The notes beneath the pieces are model-generated. The model worked only from the letters and a program-made list of their open reading frames with translations. It was not told the origin of the DNA and searched no databases. The translations under genes and the position numbers were made by a program. This document shows, piece after piece, positions 29,604-39,074 of a stretch of DNA of 39,478 bases (the first letter of the stretch is position 1; every line of letters begins with the position of its first letter). The DNA is taken from assembly GCA_947450165.1 (NCBI GenBank), contig CANFUJ010000008.1, positions 1-39,478 of the forward strand, read 5' to 3'. The DNA is from Chitinophagaceae bacterium. GTDB taxonomy: Bacteria > Bacteroidota > Bacteroidia > Chitinophagales > Chitinophagaceae.

Positions 29604-31973
29604 TTAAAACATTAATTCATTCAATACATCAAAATCTTCTTTTAAATTATCTGACGCAAATTCAAACGATTCATGGGCATTCTGAATCGCAGCTAAAACG
29701 ATTTTCTTGTTGTTTCTCATTTTTTCAGAAGCATATTGAAGTGCCATTCCGTTTTGCTTAACAGCTTTCAAGACAACTTGTGGGTTGTTTTTTAAACTGT
29801 CAGATGCAAAATAAAGTGTTGTGCCATTTTGTTTTATGGCTTCCATCACTATTTTTTTATTGTCTTTCAGTTCATCAGAAGCAAATTCCAAATTCATTGC
29901 CTGTTTTTTTACAAATAGAAAAACAGCATAGCTGTTGTTTCTTATAATGTTGGATATATAGTTACTTAGTCTTCCTGTTTTACTGTAAGCTTTTATAATT
30001 TCTTGGTCGCTTCTCAATTCTTTAGGTACAAATTCAAATGATCGCCAATCGTTCTTTATTGCAGCCAGTGCAATACTTTTATCATGTTTTAATTCAGAGG
30101 ATGCATACTCAAGGGCGCATCCAGATTGTTTGATTGCGGTCATAACTAACTGCTTGTCATTTTTTAAAGAATCAGACGCAAATTCAAGTGCAAGTCCGTT
30201 TTTTCTAACCACAGATGAAACAAATTCTCTATCGGATTTGAATGAATCTGATGCATAAGCAAGCGCAAGCCCATTTTGTTTTATGGCTGTTAATACTACT
30301 TTACGATCATTTTTTAATTCATTGGATGCATATTTCAAAGCTAATCCATCTTGCTTAACTGCAGTTAATACAACCATTTTGTCATTCTTCATTTCGGCAG
30401 GTAAATCTGCTAATAAATTGGGGTTTTGATTAACCGCCATACGTGCAATCTTCCTATCGTTTTTATAATTGTTGGATGCGTATTTCAAAGCTATTGCAGA
30501 TTGTTTTATGGCCGAAATAACAATCTCTCTGTTGTTTTTCAGAAAGTCGGATGCATATTCTATTGACAGTGCGTTTTGTCTCACTGCTGATAAAACAATC
30601 TGTTTATTGTTTTTTAGTAAGTTGGATGCATATTTTATTGACAGTCCGTTTTGTTTCACTGCTGTTAAAACAATCTGTTTATTGTTTTTGAAATTTTCGG
30701 ACAAATGTCTTAAAGCCATTCCATTTTGATGTACAGCTTCTAAAGCAATTTCATCGTTTTCTCTAACTGAATCCGGTGCGAAATAAATGATTTCTGGAAA
30801 TAAGAAAAACAACTCCCGTTTTCTACTCAGATTGTTATTTATAAACGGTACTATTTCACTGGTGTAACTGCCTATTAATTGTTCTTCAGTGAATGATTCA
30901 TCCAAAATTATAGGAAAATAATTTCTAGATTCATAGACCTGACTGTCTGATTGATCTATTCTATTTTTTAATTCCTGCAAATTGAGTGGAGGCACGATGC
31001 CTTTTTTTTCAAGATCCGTTGTATACATGCATCTGATGAAAAGTGCCAACAACACGTCCAAATCAACTTTTAACTTAAATGGCAAGTATGGATAAATTGA
31101 CAGATTGTCTAGTGTATAATTAGACAGGCCTCCAGAGAATCGCTCTCCATTTACTAAGTACCAATTTTTAATTTCATAGTATCCCGATCTGACAAAACAA
31201 TTTTCAAACGCTATATTTTCTTTGGTCAATATTGCGATTACCTGATCTTTAAATAAGAAAGGATTTTTTCTGATTTTAGTGATGAAGTCTATTTCCATTT
31301 GATTGGATAAAAAATCTGGGAAAGTAACATCATTTAAAGTGAAATCGGGCATGTCCTTTAACTCCCTTGTGACTTGAAATGAGGATTGATTTGTATCATT
31401 TCTATTTGTTGATACAGAAGGATTGTATTGTTTTATTTGGTAAGTCTGTTCTTCGCAACCATATTTTGAAGCAAAACTATATTGATTATGTTTTATCAAA
31501 AAACCATCCTCATTTTCTCCAACCTGAATTGTGTTATCCACCCAATCACCCCCATCATAATTATCGCTATTATATCCGAATGTTTCATTACTATGTAATT
31601 TGGTTAATAATAAACCGTTTGAGTCTATGATTTCCGTTTCAAACCAAAAGGTTTTAGCAAGATACAATTCAAATTGAACTGAGCAGCGTTGTATCGATTC
31701 GAAAATTGGCTGAGTAATTTTTTCTCCGGAATCATTTATTAAATAACAAACTTCGGATGGTAGTGAACGATTTAGTTTGATGTAAAAGTCGGATAATAAT
31801 GATAATGGGAGGGTATCTAAATTAGTATCAAAACTAAGCTCGTTTTCATTTAAAAAACCCTCGAGAATAGAGTCGTAATCGCAATATTGACTAGACCAAA
31901 AAATGCCTGAAAAGAAATACCTAATGATGAATTCTTTTTCATTTTCAGTTATTTTATCTCTTCGTATAGTCAT
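29604..31973 (-). CDS. Large DUF4116-repeat protein
   Basis: ORF 789 aa; C-terminal half is ~16 tandem 25-aa units of the form [KE][YF]ASxxLKNxKxIVLxAIKQNGxAL (75 bp each). Confidence 0.8.
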   Translation of the reverse strand: MTIRRDKITENEKEFIIRYFFSGIFWSSQYCDYDSILEGFLNENELSFDTNLDTLPLSLLSDFYIKLNRSLPSEVCYLINDSGEKITQPIFESIQRCSVQFELYLAKTFWFETEIIDSNGLLLTKLHSNETFGYNSDNYDGGDWVDNTIQVGENEDGFLIKHNQYSFASKYGCEEQTYQIKQYNPSVSTNRNDTNQSSFQVTRELKDMPDFTLNDVTFPDFLSNQMEIDFITKIRKNPFLFKDQVIAILTKENIAFENCFVRSGYYEIKNWYLVNGERFSGGLSNYTLDNLSIYPYLPFKLKVDLDVLLALFIRCMYTTDLEKKGIVPPLNLQELKNRIDQSDSQVYESRNYFPIILDESFTEEQLIGSYTSEIVPFINNNLSRKRELFFLFPEIIYFAPDSVRENDEIALEAVHQNGMALRHLSENFKNNKQIVLTAVKQNGLSIKYASNLLKNNKQIVLSAVRQNALSIEYASDFLKNNREIVISAIKQSAIALKYASNNYKNDRKIARMAVNQNPNLLADLPAEMKNDKMVVLTAVKQDGLALKYASNELKNDRKVVLTAIKQNGLALAYASDSFKSDREFVSSVVRKNGLALEFASDSLKNDKQLVMTAIKQSGCALEYASSELKHDKSIALAAIKNDWRSFEFVPKELRSDQEIIKAYSKTGRLSNYISNIIRNNSYAVFLFVKKQAMNLEFASDELKDNKKIVMEAIKQNGTTLYFASDSLKNNPQVVLKAVKQNGMALQYASEKMRNNKKIVLAAIQNAHESFEFASDNLKEDFDVLNELMF

Positions 31974-32113
31974 ATACTTTATGATAGAATTTTTGGGAGT
32001 TTAACGCTTTGGGAAATCAATAATAGTAATTGTTCATGAATTATCAAAAAGAATTACTATGTGAGAATATTTTCATTTTTCAAACAGACAATAATAATAT
32101 TATCCCATAAAAT

Positions 32114-32149
32114 AATAAAAACCATCAATGAAAATTGATGGTTTTTATT
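32114..32149. terminator. Strong intrinsic terminator (3' end of the OYE operon, minus strand)
   Basis: AATAAAAACCATCAAT-gaaa-ATTGATGGTTTTTATT, perfect 16-bp stem with a 4-nt loop. Confidence 0.85.
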
Positions 32150-32257
32150 TGTAGTTACTATTTCCAAGAGATATCAAATATTGGTGTATTTCAAAAAATA
32201 CAGTTGTTTATATTTTATAAAAAAATGTCAACAAACAAAGCATTAAAAAAGATAAAA

Positions 32258-32530
32258 TTATATCTCTGTATCTTTTATCAAAGGAAAAATCTCAATTGAT
32301 TTTTTTAGGGCGTAAAAGGGTAGTGTCTTAATCAAATCATTTGCTTTAGCTTCATCAATGTCCTTAAGAATAAGAATAGCGCCATTTTTAGTTGGTCTTA
32401 AAAATAATTGTTCTAATATGCCTTCCTTTTTCCATTGAGCTACCACCTCTCTTTCATGTTGTAGTATCTCTGGAAAATTATTTGGAAGGTTATCCGTATC
32501 GATGGTGAGTATTACAAGTATTCTGTTCAT
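32258..32530 (-). CDS. YciI/muconolactone-isomerase-like small ferredoxin-like-fold protein
   Basis: ORF 90 aa; VAQWKKEGILEQLFLRPTKNGAILILKDIDEAKANDLIKTLPF; stop/start overlap with the DoxX gene. Confidence 0.7.
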   Translation of the reverse strand: MNRILVILTIDTDNLPNNFPEILQHEREVVAQWKKEGILEQLFLRPTKNGAILILKDIDEAKANDLIKTLPFYALKKSIEIFPLIKDTEI

Positions 32531-32904
32531 GATTTTGAATTTAATAATTTAGTTCGTAGATCTGGGAAACGATAAAATGCAACTGCGAATAAAAATGATT
32601 GAATGATGCAAGGCGCTACGATGGATATGCCATGTTCCAAATGAGTTGCGATAGCACCACCCATATAAGCAGTTAAAAGTAATGTTCCTAAAATTCCAGT
32701 TCTTGGAATGACAAAAAGAAGTAGGCAAACAATTTCAACAATACCGAGAAAGGTATTTGTTGTTGCATCTATTCCAAAGCTCGATGCCATTTTAAGCGCT
32801 TCCTCATTTGCCGTAAATTTGCCAACAGCACTACCAACGAAAATAAAAGCTACTAAACTTGTTAGTACCCAATAGATGATTTTTTTTGTTTTTTCTGATT
32901 GCAT
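32527..32904 (-). CDS. DoxX-like family membrane protein
   Basis: ORF 125 aa, 4 TM; IYWVLTSLVAFIFVGSAVGKF, FLGIVEIVCLLLFVIPRTGILGTLLLTAYMGGAIATHLEHG. Confidence 0.88.
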   Translation of the reverse strand: MQSEKTKKIIYWVLTSLVAFIFVGSAVGKFTANEEALKMASSFGIDATTNTFLGIVEIVCLLLFVIPRTGILGTLLLTAYMGGAIATHLEHGISIVAPCIIQSFLFAVAFYRFPDLRTKLLNSKS

Positions 32905-32916
32905 ATTTATTGTTAT

Positions 32917-33996
32917 TTAGTTGTTTAAAAATGGGTAATCAATATATCCTTGATCTTTGCCTCCATACATTGTAGCTCTGTCAGCTTGATTCAATGCTGC
33001 ATTGAGTTCAAATCGCTTTGGTAAATCTGGGTTGGCCAAAAATAGGGTGCCATAAGAAATCATTTTTGCAATTCCTTTTTGCAACTCTGCTTCTCCAGTT
33101 TCGCGGGTGTAGCCACAATTTGCAATCACAGGATGCTTTGATATTTTTCCAAAAGTGTCAATTGTATCTGCATGGTATTGAGGAAATTTATCAGCAGGAA
33201 ATGGCACTTTCATTAGGTGCAAATAAGATAAAGGTAACTTATTCAAATGCTCTATAAGGGATGTAAACTGTTCAATGGGTTGCAGATGCGACATATTATT
33301 GTATGTGCTTGTAGGCGACAAACGAATAGCAGCTTTGTTTTCACCAATAGCCGCAACAATTTCATTCATAACTTCCAACACAAAACGATTTCTGTTTTCT
33401 ATACTTCCACCATACACATCATCACGATGGTTGGAACTGTCTGCTAAAAACTGATTCGGTAAATAACCAAATGCCGCGTGAAGTTCTACTCCGTCAAATC
33501 CGGCTTCGATGGCATTGATGGCAGCTTGTTTAAAGTCTTGTATTATCTGTTTTATTTCATCAATGGTCAAAGCGCTAGGCGTTTCATAATCTTTCATGCC
33601 TTCCATAGTGAAATGTTGTTGACCTAGAATGCCTATTGCAGAAGGTGCAACGGGCAACGCTCCATTTTTTACTAATGAATGCCCCACACGACCTGTATGC
33701 CAAAGCTGTGCATAGATGGTACCTCCTTTTTCGTGAACAGCTTGAGTTACTTTCTTCCAGGCGTTTATTTGTTCTTGTGTGTAAAGTCCTGGGGTTAGTG
33801 GGCTACCAATAGCTTGTTTGCTGATGTTGATGGCCTCGCTGATGATAAGTCCTGCACTGGCTCTTTGTGTATAATATAAAATGGTGGAATCACCAACTAC
33901 ACCATCCATATTTGCTCTGGATCTTGTCATTGGAGCCATGGCCATACGATTACTTAACATTGCATCACCAATTTTTATTGATTCTAAAAGTTTCAT
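32917..33996 (-). CDS. Alkene reductase, Old Yellow Enzyme family (NemA-like)
   Basis: ORF 359 aa; MAMAPMTRSRA, GLYTQEQINAWKKVTQAVHEKGGTIYAQLWHTGRVGH, GFDGVELHAAFGYLPNQFLADSSNHRDDVYGGSIENRNRF. Confidence 0.96.
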   Translation of the reverse strand: MKLLESIKIGDAMLSNRMAMAPMTRSRANMDGVVGDSTILYYTQRASAGLIISEAINISKQAIGSPLTPGLYTQEQINAWKKVTQAVHEKGGTIYAQLWHTGRVGHSLVKNGALPVAPSAIGILGQQHFTMEGMKDYETPSALTIDEIKQIIQDFKQAAINAIEAGFDGVELHAAFGYLPNQFLADSSNHRDDVYGGSIENRNRFVLEVMNEIVAAIGENKAAIRLSPTSTYNNMSHLQPIEQFTSLIEHLNKLPLSYLHLMKVPFPADKFPQYHADTIDTFGKISKHPVIANCGYTRETGEAELQKGIAKMISYGTLFLANPDLPKRFELNAALNQADRATMYGGKDQGYIDYPFLNN

Positions 33997-34113
33997 TTTC
34001 TTTGTTTTTAAAAGTTAAGTTGCAAACTTATGCTTAATACTTTACTTTTGAAAGTAGTTACATCATTGTACAGTAGTAACCTAAGGTAAAGCATTGAATA
34101 AAATCAACAATAT

Positions 34114-34440
34114 ATGGTAAAAGAAAAAATAAATAAATCTCAAAAAGTATGCACATTAAAAGAAGTTTTGGATGTAATCGGAGGTAAGTGGGCAATGCCT
34201 ATCATTTATAATTTATCGAAAGGCAAGATGCGTTTCAAAGAAATCGAAAGAACCATTGAGGGAATAAATACCAGGATGTTGGTGAAAGAATTGAAAAATT
34301 TGGAAGCCAATGGAATTATTACACGAGAGGTTTTTGCAACCGTTCCTCCTACTGTTGAATATGCGCTCACAAAAAAAGGAGATAAATTATTACCCAGTAT
34401 CAAATCCTTGCATCAATGGGGGCAAGCGTATGCGGTGTAA
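34114..34440 (+). CDS. HxlR-family winged-helix transcriptional regulator
   Basis: ORF 108 aa; VCTLKEVLDVIGGKWAMPIIYNLSKGKMRFKEIERTIEGINTRMLVKELKNLEANGIITREVFATVPPTVEYALTKKG. Confidence 0.94.
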   Translation: MVKEKINKSQKVCTLKEVLDVIGGKWAMPIIYNLSKGKMRFKEIERTIEGINTRMLVKELKNLEANGIITREVFATVPPTVEYALTKKGDKLLPSIKSLHQWGQAYAV

Positions 34441-34633
34441 GTGATTAGAAAATTGAGTAAGGTATTAGATTAATGTTTCCTCTTCAAAAGATCATTTTAA
34501 TAACCAAGTGAAAATAAAATGCAATTTTTTTTAAAACAATAGAATTGTTTTAATGATTAAATTCTAACAATGCTCATTGAATTAATTCCACTTTTAATGA
34601 CTAATTTTTTCAACTAAAAAGAAATAAAAGGAA

Positions 34634-35473
34634 ATGAAAATAAACATTGTATTAATCATTGGTTTTATTTTTTGCTTTTCAATTTGTGCTGCACAAGAAC
34701 AAATACTATACAAGCAAATTGATACCACTAAATTATACATGCAAGTCTATTCACCTAAATTTTTGGATACATCCAAAATATATCCTTCAATGGTTTTCTT
34801 CTTTGGTGGAGGGTGGAGTAGCGGTGATAAAACTCAATTTATAAATCATGCAATGTATTTTTCACAAAGAGGCATGATTTGTTTTTTGGTAGATTATCGA
34901 ACAAAGAACAAAAACAATACCACACCTTTTGAATCGCTAAAGGATGCAAAAACTGCAATTAGATTTATTCGAAAAAATGCTGCTAAGTATAGAGTTGACA
35001 CATCAAAAATTATTGCTTCTGGTGGCTCATCTGGTGGTCAACTCGCTGCAGCTTCTGCGTTAATAGATGCATATTCTGAAAAAAACGATGACAAGTCAAT
35101 AAGTTGTATTCCCAATGCATTAGTTCTTTTTAACCCGGTAATTGATAATGGCCCAGGTGGTTATGGGTATGAAAAAATTGGCGAAGCATATAGATTTTTT
35201 TCCCCGCTTCACAACATTAAAAAAGGAGCACCACCAACAATTATTTTCCTTGGAACCATTGATAAACATATTCCGGTTGAAACTGCTGAATATTATAAAA
35301 AAGTAATGGAAAAAGTAAGCAGTAGATGTGAATTGCGATTGTATGATGGACAAGGGCATGGTTTTTTTAATCATAAAAATTTTGAATATTTCAAGAAAAC
35401 CATAATAGAAACAGACAAGTTTTTAATTTCACTTGGATATTTAAAAGAAGAACCAATTAATACTATTGAATAA
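34634..35473 (+). CDS. Secreted alpha/beta hydrolase (esterase/lipase-like)
   Basis: ORF 279 aa; signal peptide; FFGGGWSSGDKTQF oxyanion-type motif, IIASGGSSGGQLAAASAL (GxSxG), LYDGQGHGFFNH. Confidence 0.88.
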   Translation: MKINIVLIIGFIFCFSICAAQEQILYKQIDTTKLYMQVYSPKFLDTSKIYPSMVFFFGGGWSSGDKTQFINHAMYFSQRGMICFLVDYRTKNKNNTTPFESLKDAKTAIRFIRKNAAKYRVDTSKIIASGGSSGGQLAAASALIDAYSEKNDDKSISCIPNALVLFNPVIDNGPGGYGYEKIGEAYRFFSPLHNIKKGAPPTIIFLGTIDKHIPVETAEYYKKVMEKVSSRCELRLYDGQGHGFFNHKNFEYFKKTIIETDKFLISLGYLKEEPINTIE

Positions 35474-35739
35474 TGTTATTTAGGAAAAAAGTATAACCTG
35501 ATATTTAATGTTATTAAAGCTATTGGCTGTCTCCTGATAAAAACTTTATTTATGTATTTGAAGTTATTAAGCCTCAAAATCCCCAGCTTGAGGATCGTAT
35601 TTTTTTGAGATGATTACGGATTTCATACTTTTGGAGAATTTGGTAGATATTAATAATTGTAAATAAACAGAGAAAGATTTATTTTAATCGTATGATTTTT
35701 TTTAGCATTAAAATAATTTAAAAATAAAATTGAAAAAAC

Positions 35740-35769
35740 TTGCAAAAAGAAAGAATAATGTTAATTTTG
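35740..35769 (+). promoter_or_regulatory. Candidate Bacteroidota promoter (TTG-N19-TAATTTTG) for the T9SS surface protein
   Basis: TTG at 35740-35742 and TAATTTTG at 35762-35769 with 19-bp spacing; ~180-nt leader before the ATG. Confidence 0.5.
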
Positions 35770-35957
35770 TCTTCTTAAATAATTTTTGAGTAATCGAAAA
35801 TTATTTTTTGGTTATAACTTTCTATCCTATTCTACTAATCCATCATCTACTGAATTTCTTCACATAAATTAGGCAATGTCCTAGGGACGGACTTATTACA
35901 GATTTATTAGAAAAAGTAAATAAAATTGCAAGTAATAAACAAAACAAACATCACAAT

Positions 35958-38891
35958 ATGAAACTAAGCTTTTCAAAAAATTCAAAAAGAATGACTAATA
36001 AAATCCAATTTATTTTTTTATTAATCTCATTCATCAGTGTTTCAGCCATCGGCCAAACTTCTGTTAGGGCTTTTGGATTAGCGTATTCCGCTAATTTAAA
36101 AGGAGCAACAACTTTATTGGGAAATACATCAATGGCAATAAAAACCTCTGGAAGAAATGGTACCATTGACTTGACCAAAATGAACGAAACAAGTAATGCT
36201 TCCAATGGTCAAGGAGGTTTAGGATTTAGCCAATATGGTAACAATGGTTCCAATATGCAATTCCTCGATATTGACAATATAACAGGAACCAGTAATTCTT
36301 CTTCAGCAGATTTAATATTACCTACCGGACAAAACACCATCAAATTTGCGAGATTATATTGGGGTGGAAGAATCAACAATTCTGTAGTAACAGGTGCACC
36401 AGATACTTTACGTAAAATTAAAATACGCAAAGGCAATGGAACATATTCATTACTAACTACATCTAGTGCTAATGTCATTACTAAAAGCGACATTTATGGA
36501 CTTGTTCAAAACGCAAGCACCATTTACGAGTCATTCATTGACATTACTTCATTTGTGAATTCAAATGGTACTGGAACTTATACTGTTGCTGACTTACCAT
36601 TGTCTCCTGGATCAAGTACCGGTGGACAATATGGAGCATGGGCAATTGCAATAGCATATGAAAATTTGAGTTTACCGTATAATAGCATTAGAATGTATGA
36701 TGGCTTTGCGGAAGTCTTTAATAGCAGTTCAGTGAGTTCATTAAACCTAACTTTAACAGGGTTGAATATTCCAAGTACACCATTAACTTCTGATGAAGCA
36801 GTTATGGGATCAGTATCTTGGGAAGGTGATGCTAATTTAGCTGCAACATCTGGAAATCCTTTGGGAGACTATATCCAGGTAAATGGAATAACAGTAAGTA
36901 ATTCAGCAAATCCTGCTACAAATTTTTGGAATGGTAGTATTTCAAAAAATGGAAGCTTTGTAACTACAAAAAATCCAAATTACAGCAACCAAATGGGAAT
37001 TGATATTGATGAAGTAAACATTGGAACTGGGTATAACATTCAACCAAACGCAACTTCTGTAAATATTAAATTTGGAACGGAAGCTGACCAATATTTCCCA
37101 AGTATTTTTACATTCTACATAAGGGTAAAAGAACCCACAATAACACTTACTAAACTAGTTACAGATGCTAATGCTAGTGGATATGTTGATGCAAATGAAG
37201 TACTAACTTACACACTTTCCGGTACAAATCAAGGTGCTGGTTCTTCTTACAATACATACGTTGTAGATACATTACCTGATAATGTAACTTATGTGCCTAA
37301 TTCTTTGGAGATCCTAACATCACCAGGAAATATCAGCGGAATCAAAACTGATGCAGCAGATACTGATCAAGCATTCTATGGCGTAAATGGTTCAAAAAAG
37401 TATGTAAAATTCAACTTAGGTATAGGTGCAAACGCTTCTAGTGGTGGCGAGTTACCTATCGGTTCTGCTGGAAATTTTTCGGTTAAATTTAAAGTGAAAG
37501 TTGGTGCTATTCCATCTGTGGTAATTAATACAGCCAGATTGTACGGACAATCTGTTGTAGGAGATCAATTTACAAATGATGCAACTGCGATTTTAGATGT
37601 TAATTATCAAACAAACAATTCAGAAACAGCTGTTTCATGTGACTCTTACATATGGCACGGAAATACTTACACAACATCTGGTGTTTACACGTACAGCTAT
37701 TTCAATACTAATAATGTTGCATCAGTTGATACACTTCATCTTACCATAAATTATGGCACCCACAATAGTTATACAGTTACAGCATGCAATAACTACATGT
37801 GGAATGGTGTTTTGTATAATTCAACTGGTACTTACATATACATCTATAACAACCTTAATAGCTATGGTTGCGAAATAACAGACACACTTCATTTAACGAT
37901 TAATACAAGCTCACAATCATCAAATACGGCAACTTCAATTTCCTCATACACTTGGAATGGAAATACTTACACAAGTTCTGGTGTATACACTTGGACTGGT
38001 ATTAATGCGACAAGATGTGATTCAATAGCTATACTTAATCTAACAATTAATCATCTGCCAGTTGCTGTTAATGATTTAGGTACTCCTGATGAAAATATCC
38101 CATTTAATGGAAATGTATCAGGAAATGATACTTTAAGCTTGGACGGCGGAAACGTATGGAGCTTATTAAGCGGCCCTTCACATGGCACAATTACATTTAA
38201 TGCGGATGGGTCATATGTTTATACTTCTGATCTTGGGTTTAATGAAAGTGATACTTTCTACTATAATTTATGTGATGCTAATAATGATTGCAGTACAGCA
38301 TTTGTAAGATTGATTATACAGGCAGCTGGAACAACTCCAGTCACACTGACTTATTTCAAAGCCAGCTTAGCAAATAATGAGTCTGCTTTATTAACTTGGA
38401 ATTCCCAATCTGAAATTAATGCAAACCACTATGAAATTGAGAGAAGTGAAAATTCAATTAATTTCACGAAAAGAGGAACAGTAAACGCAATTGGTTCTCC
38501 TACAACAAGCCAAGATTATGCTTACAATGATTTATTAAAAACAAGTTCATCAAAAATTTTCTATCGTCTTAGAATGGTAGATAATGATGGAACATTTAAA
38601 TATTCTAATGTTGTAGCGCTTAAAATAATCAATGCTGGGTCTACAATAAATACTTATCCAAATCCATTTGTATCAAATATTAATATAGATGTTGTAAGCC
38701 AAATACAAGAGATTGGACATGTGAAGCTGGTAGCAATCGATGGGCGAGTGATCAGTCAATTTCATGTTACGTTAACTAAAGGAAACAATACTATCCTAAT
38801 AAACAATTTAGCAGGATTACCTAAGTCAACATACACAATAGAAGTATCAACTGCAACAAATAAATTCACTAAGCGAATTATTAAGAATTAA
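35958..38891 (+). CDS. T9SS type A sorting-domain surface protein with DUF11-like, CDSYxWNGxTYTxSGxY repeats and Ig/cadherin-like domain
   Basis: ORF 977 aa; signal peptide (likely start at internal Met 35991), ITLTKLVTDANASGYVDANEVLTYTLSGTNQG, three repeats, PVAVNDLGTPDENIPFNGNVSGND, C-terminal NTYPNPFVSNINIDV...TKRIIKN. Confidence 0.9.
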   Translation: MKLSFSKNSKRMTNKIQFIFLLISFISVSAIGQTSVRAFGLAYSANLKGATTLLGNTSMAIKTSGRNGTIDLTKMNETSNASNGQGGLGFSQYGNNGSNMQFLDIDNITGTSNSSSADLILPTGQNTIKFARLYWGGRINNSVVTGAPDTLRKIKIRKGNGTYSLLTTSSANVITKSDIYGLVQNASTIYESFIDITSFVNSNGTGTYTVADLPLSPGSSTGGQYGAWAIAIAYENLSLPYNSIRMYDGFAEVFNSSSVSSLNLTLTGLNIPSTPLTSDEAVMGSVSWEGDANLAATSGNPLGDYIQVNGITVSNSANPATNFWNGSISKNGSFVTTKNPNYSNQMGIDIDEVNIGTGYNIQPNATSVNIKFGTEADQYFPSIFTFYIRVKEPTITLTKLVTDANASGYVDANEVLTYTLSGTNQGAGSSYNTYVVDTLPDNVTYVPNSLEILTSPGNISGIKTDAADTDQAFYGVNGSKKYVKFNLGIGANASSGGELPIGSAGNFSVKFKVKVGAIPSVVINTARLYGQSVVGDQFTNDATAILDVNYQTNNSETAVSCDSYIWHGNTYTTSGVYTYSYFNTNNVASVDTLHLTINYGTHNSYTVTACNNYMWNGVLYNSTGTYIYIYNNLNSYGCEITDTLHLTINTSSQSSNTATSISSYTWNGNTYTSSGVYTWTGINATRCDSIAILNLTINHLPVAVNDLGTPDENIPFNGNVSGNDTLSLDGGNVWSLLSGPSHGTITFNADGSYVYTSDLGFNESDTFYYNLCDANNDCSTAFVRLIIQAAGTTPVTLTYFKASLANNESALLTWNSQSEINANHYEIERSENSINFTKRGTVNAIGSPTTSQDYAYNDLLKTSSSKIFYRLRMVDNDGTFKYSNVVALKIINAGSTINTYPNPFVSNINIDVVSQIQEIGHVKLVAIDGRVISQFHVTLTKGNNTILINNLAGLPKSTYTIEVSTATNKFTKRIIKN

Positions 38892-38914
38892 TTCTAGTTT
38901 TATCACATTATACT

Positions 38915-38950
38915 AAACAGGTGTATCTTAATGGATGCACCTGTTTTTGT
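38915..38950 (+). terminator. Intrinsic terminator after the T9SS protein gene
   Basis: AAACAGGTGTATC-ttaatg-GATGCACCTGTTTTTGTTT, ~13-bp stem (one wobble) and T-rich tail. Confidence 0.85.
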
Positions 38951-39074
38951 TTAAAAAAAAGTATATCCGCGTTGGGACTTTTTGCGAGAAATTATGTCAA
39001 TTTTGAATGTTTAAACAACTAAATTAATTGGCATATAAATTGACACTATATTTAGCAAATTAATCATTAAATAT

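Noticed and set aside
30469-30729. Plus-strand ORF of 86 aa inside the DUF4116 gene (also 31379-31630)
   Set aside because: Antisense shadow of the repeated coding sequence; composition follows the 75-bp repeat period of the minus-strand gene.
30000-31000. 75-bp periodic DNA repeats considered as a minisatellite or mobile repeat
   Set aside because: The periodicity is explained by the tandem 25-aa DUF4116 protein repeats; the DNA copies are diverged and stay in frame.
35571-35612. CCTCAA...TTGAGG followed by TTTTTTT as terminator of the esterase gene
   Set aside because: Stem is only 6 bp and the T run begins several nt after it; too weak to call.
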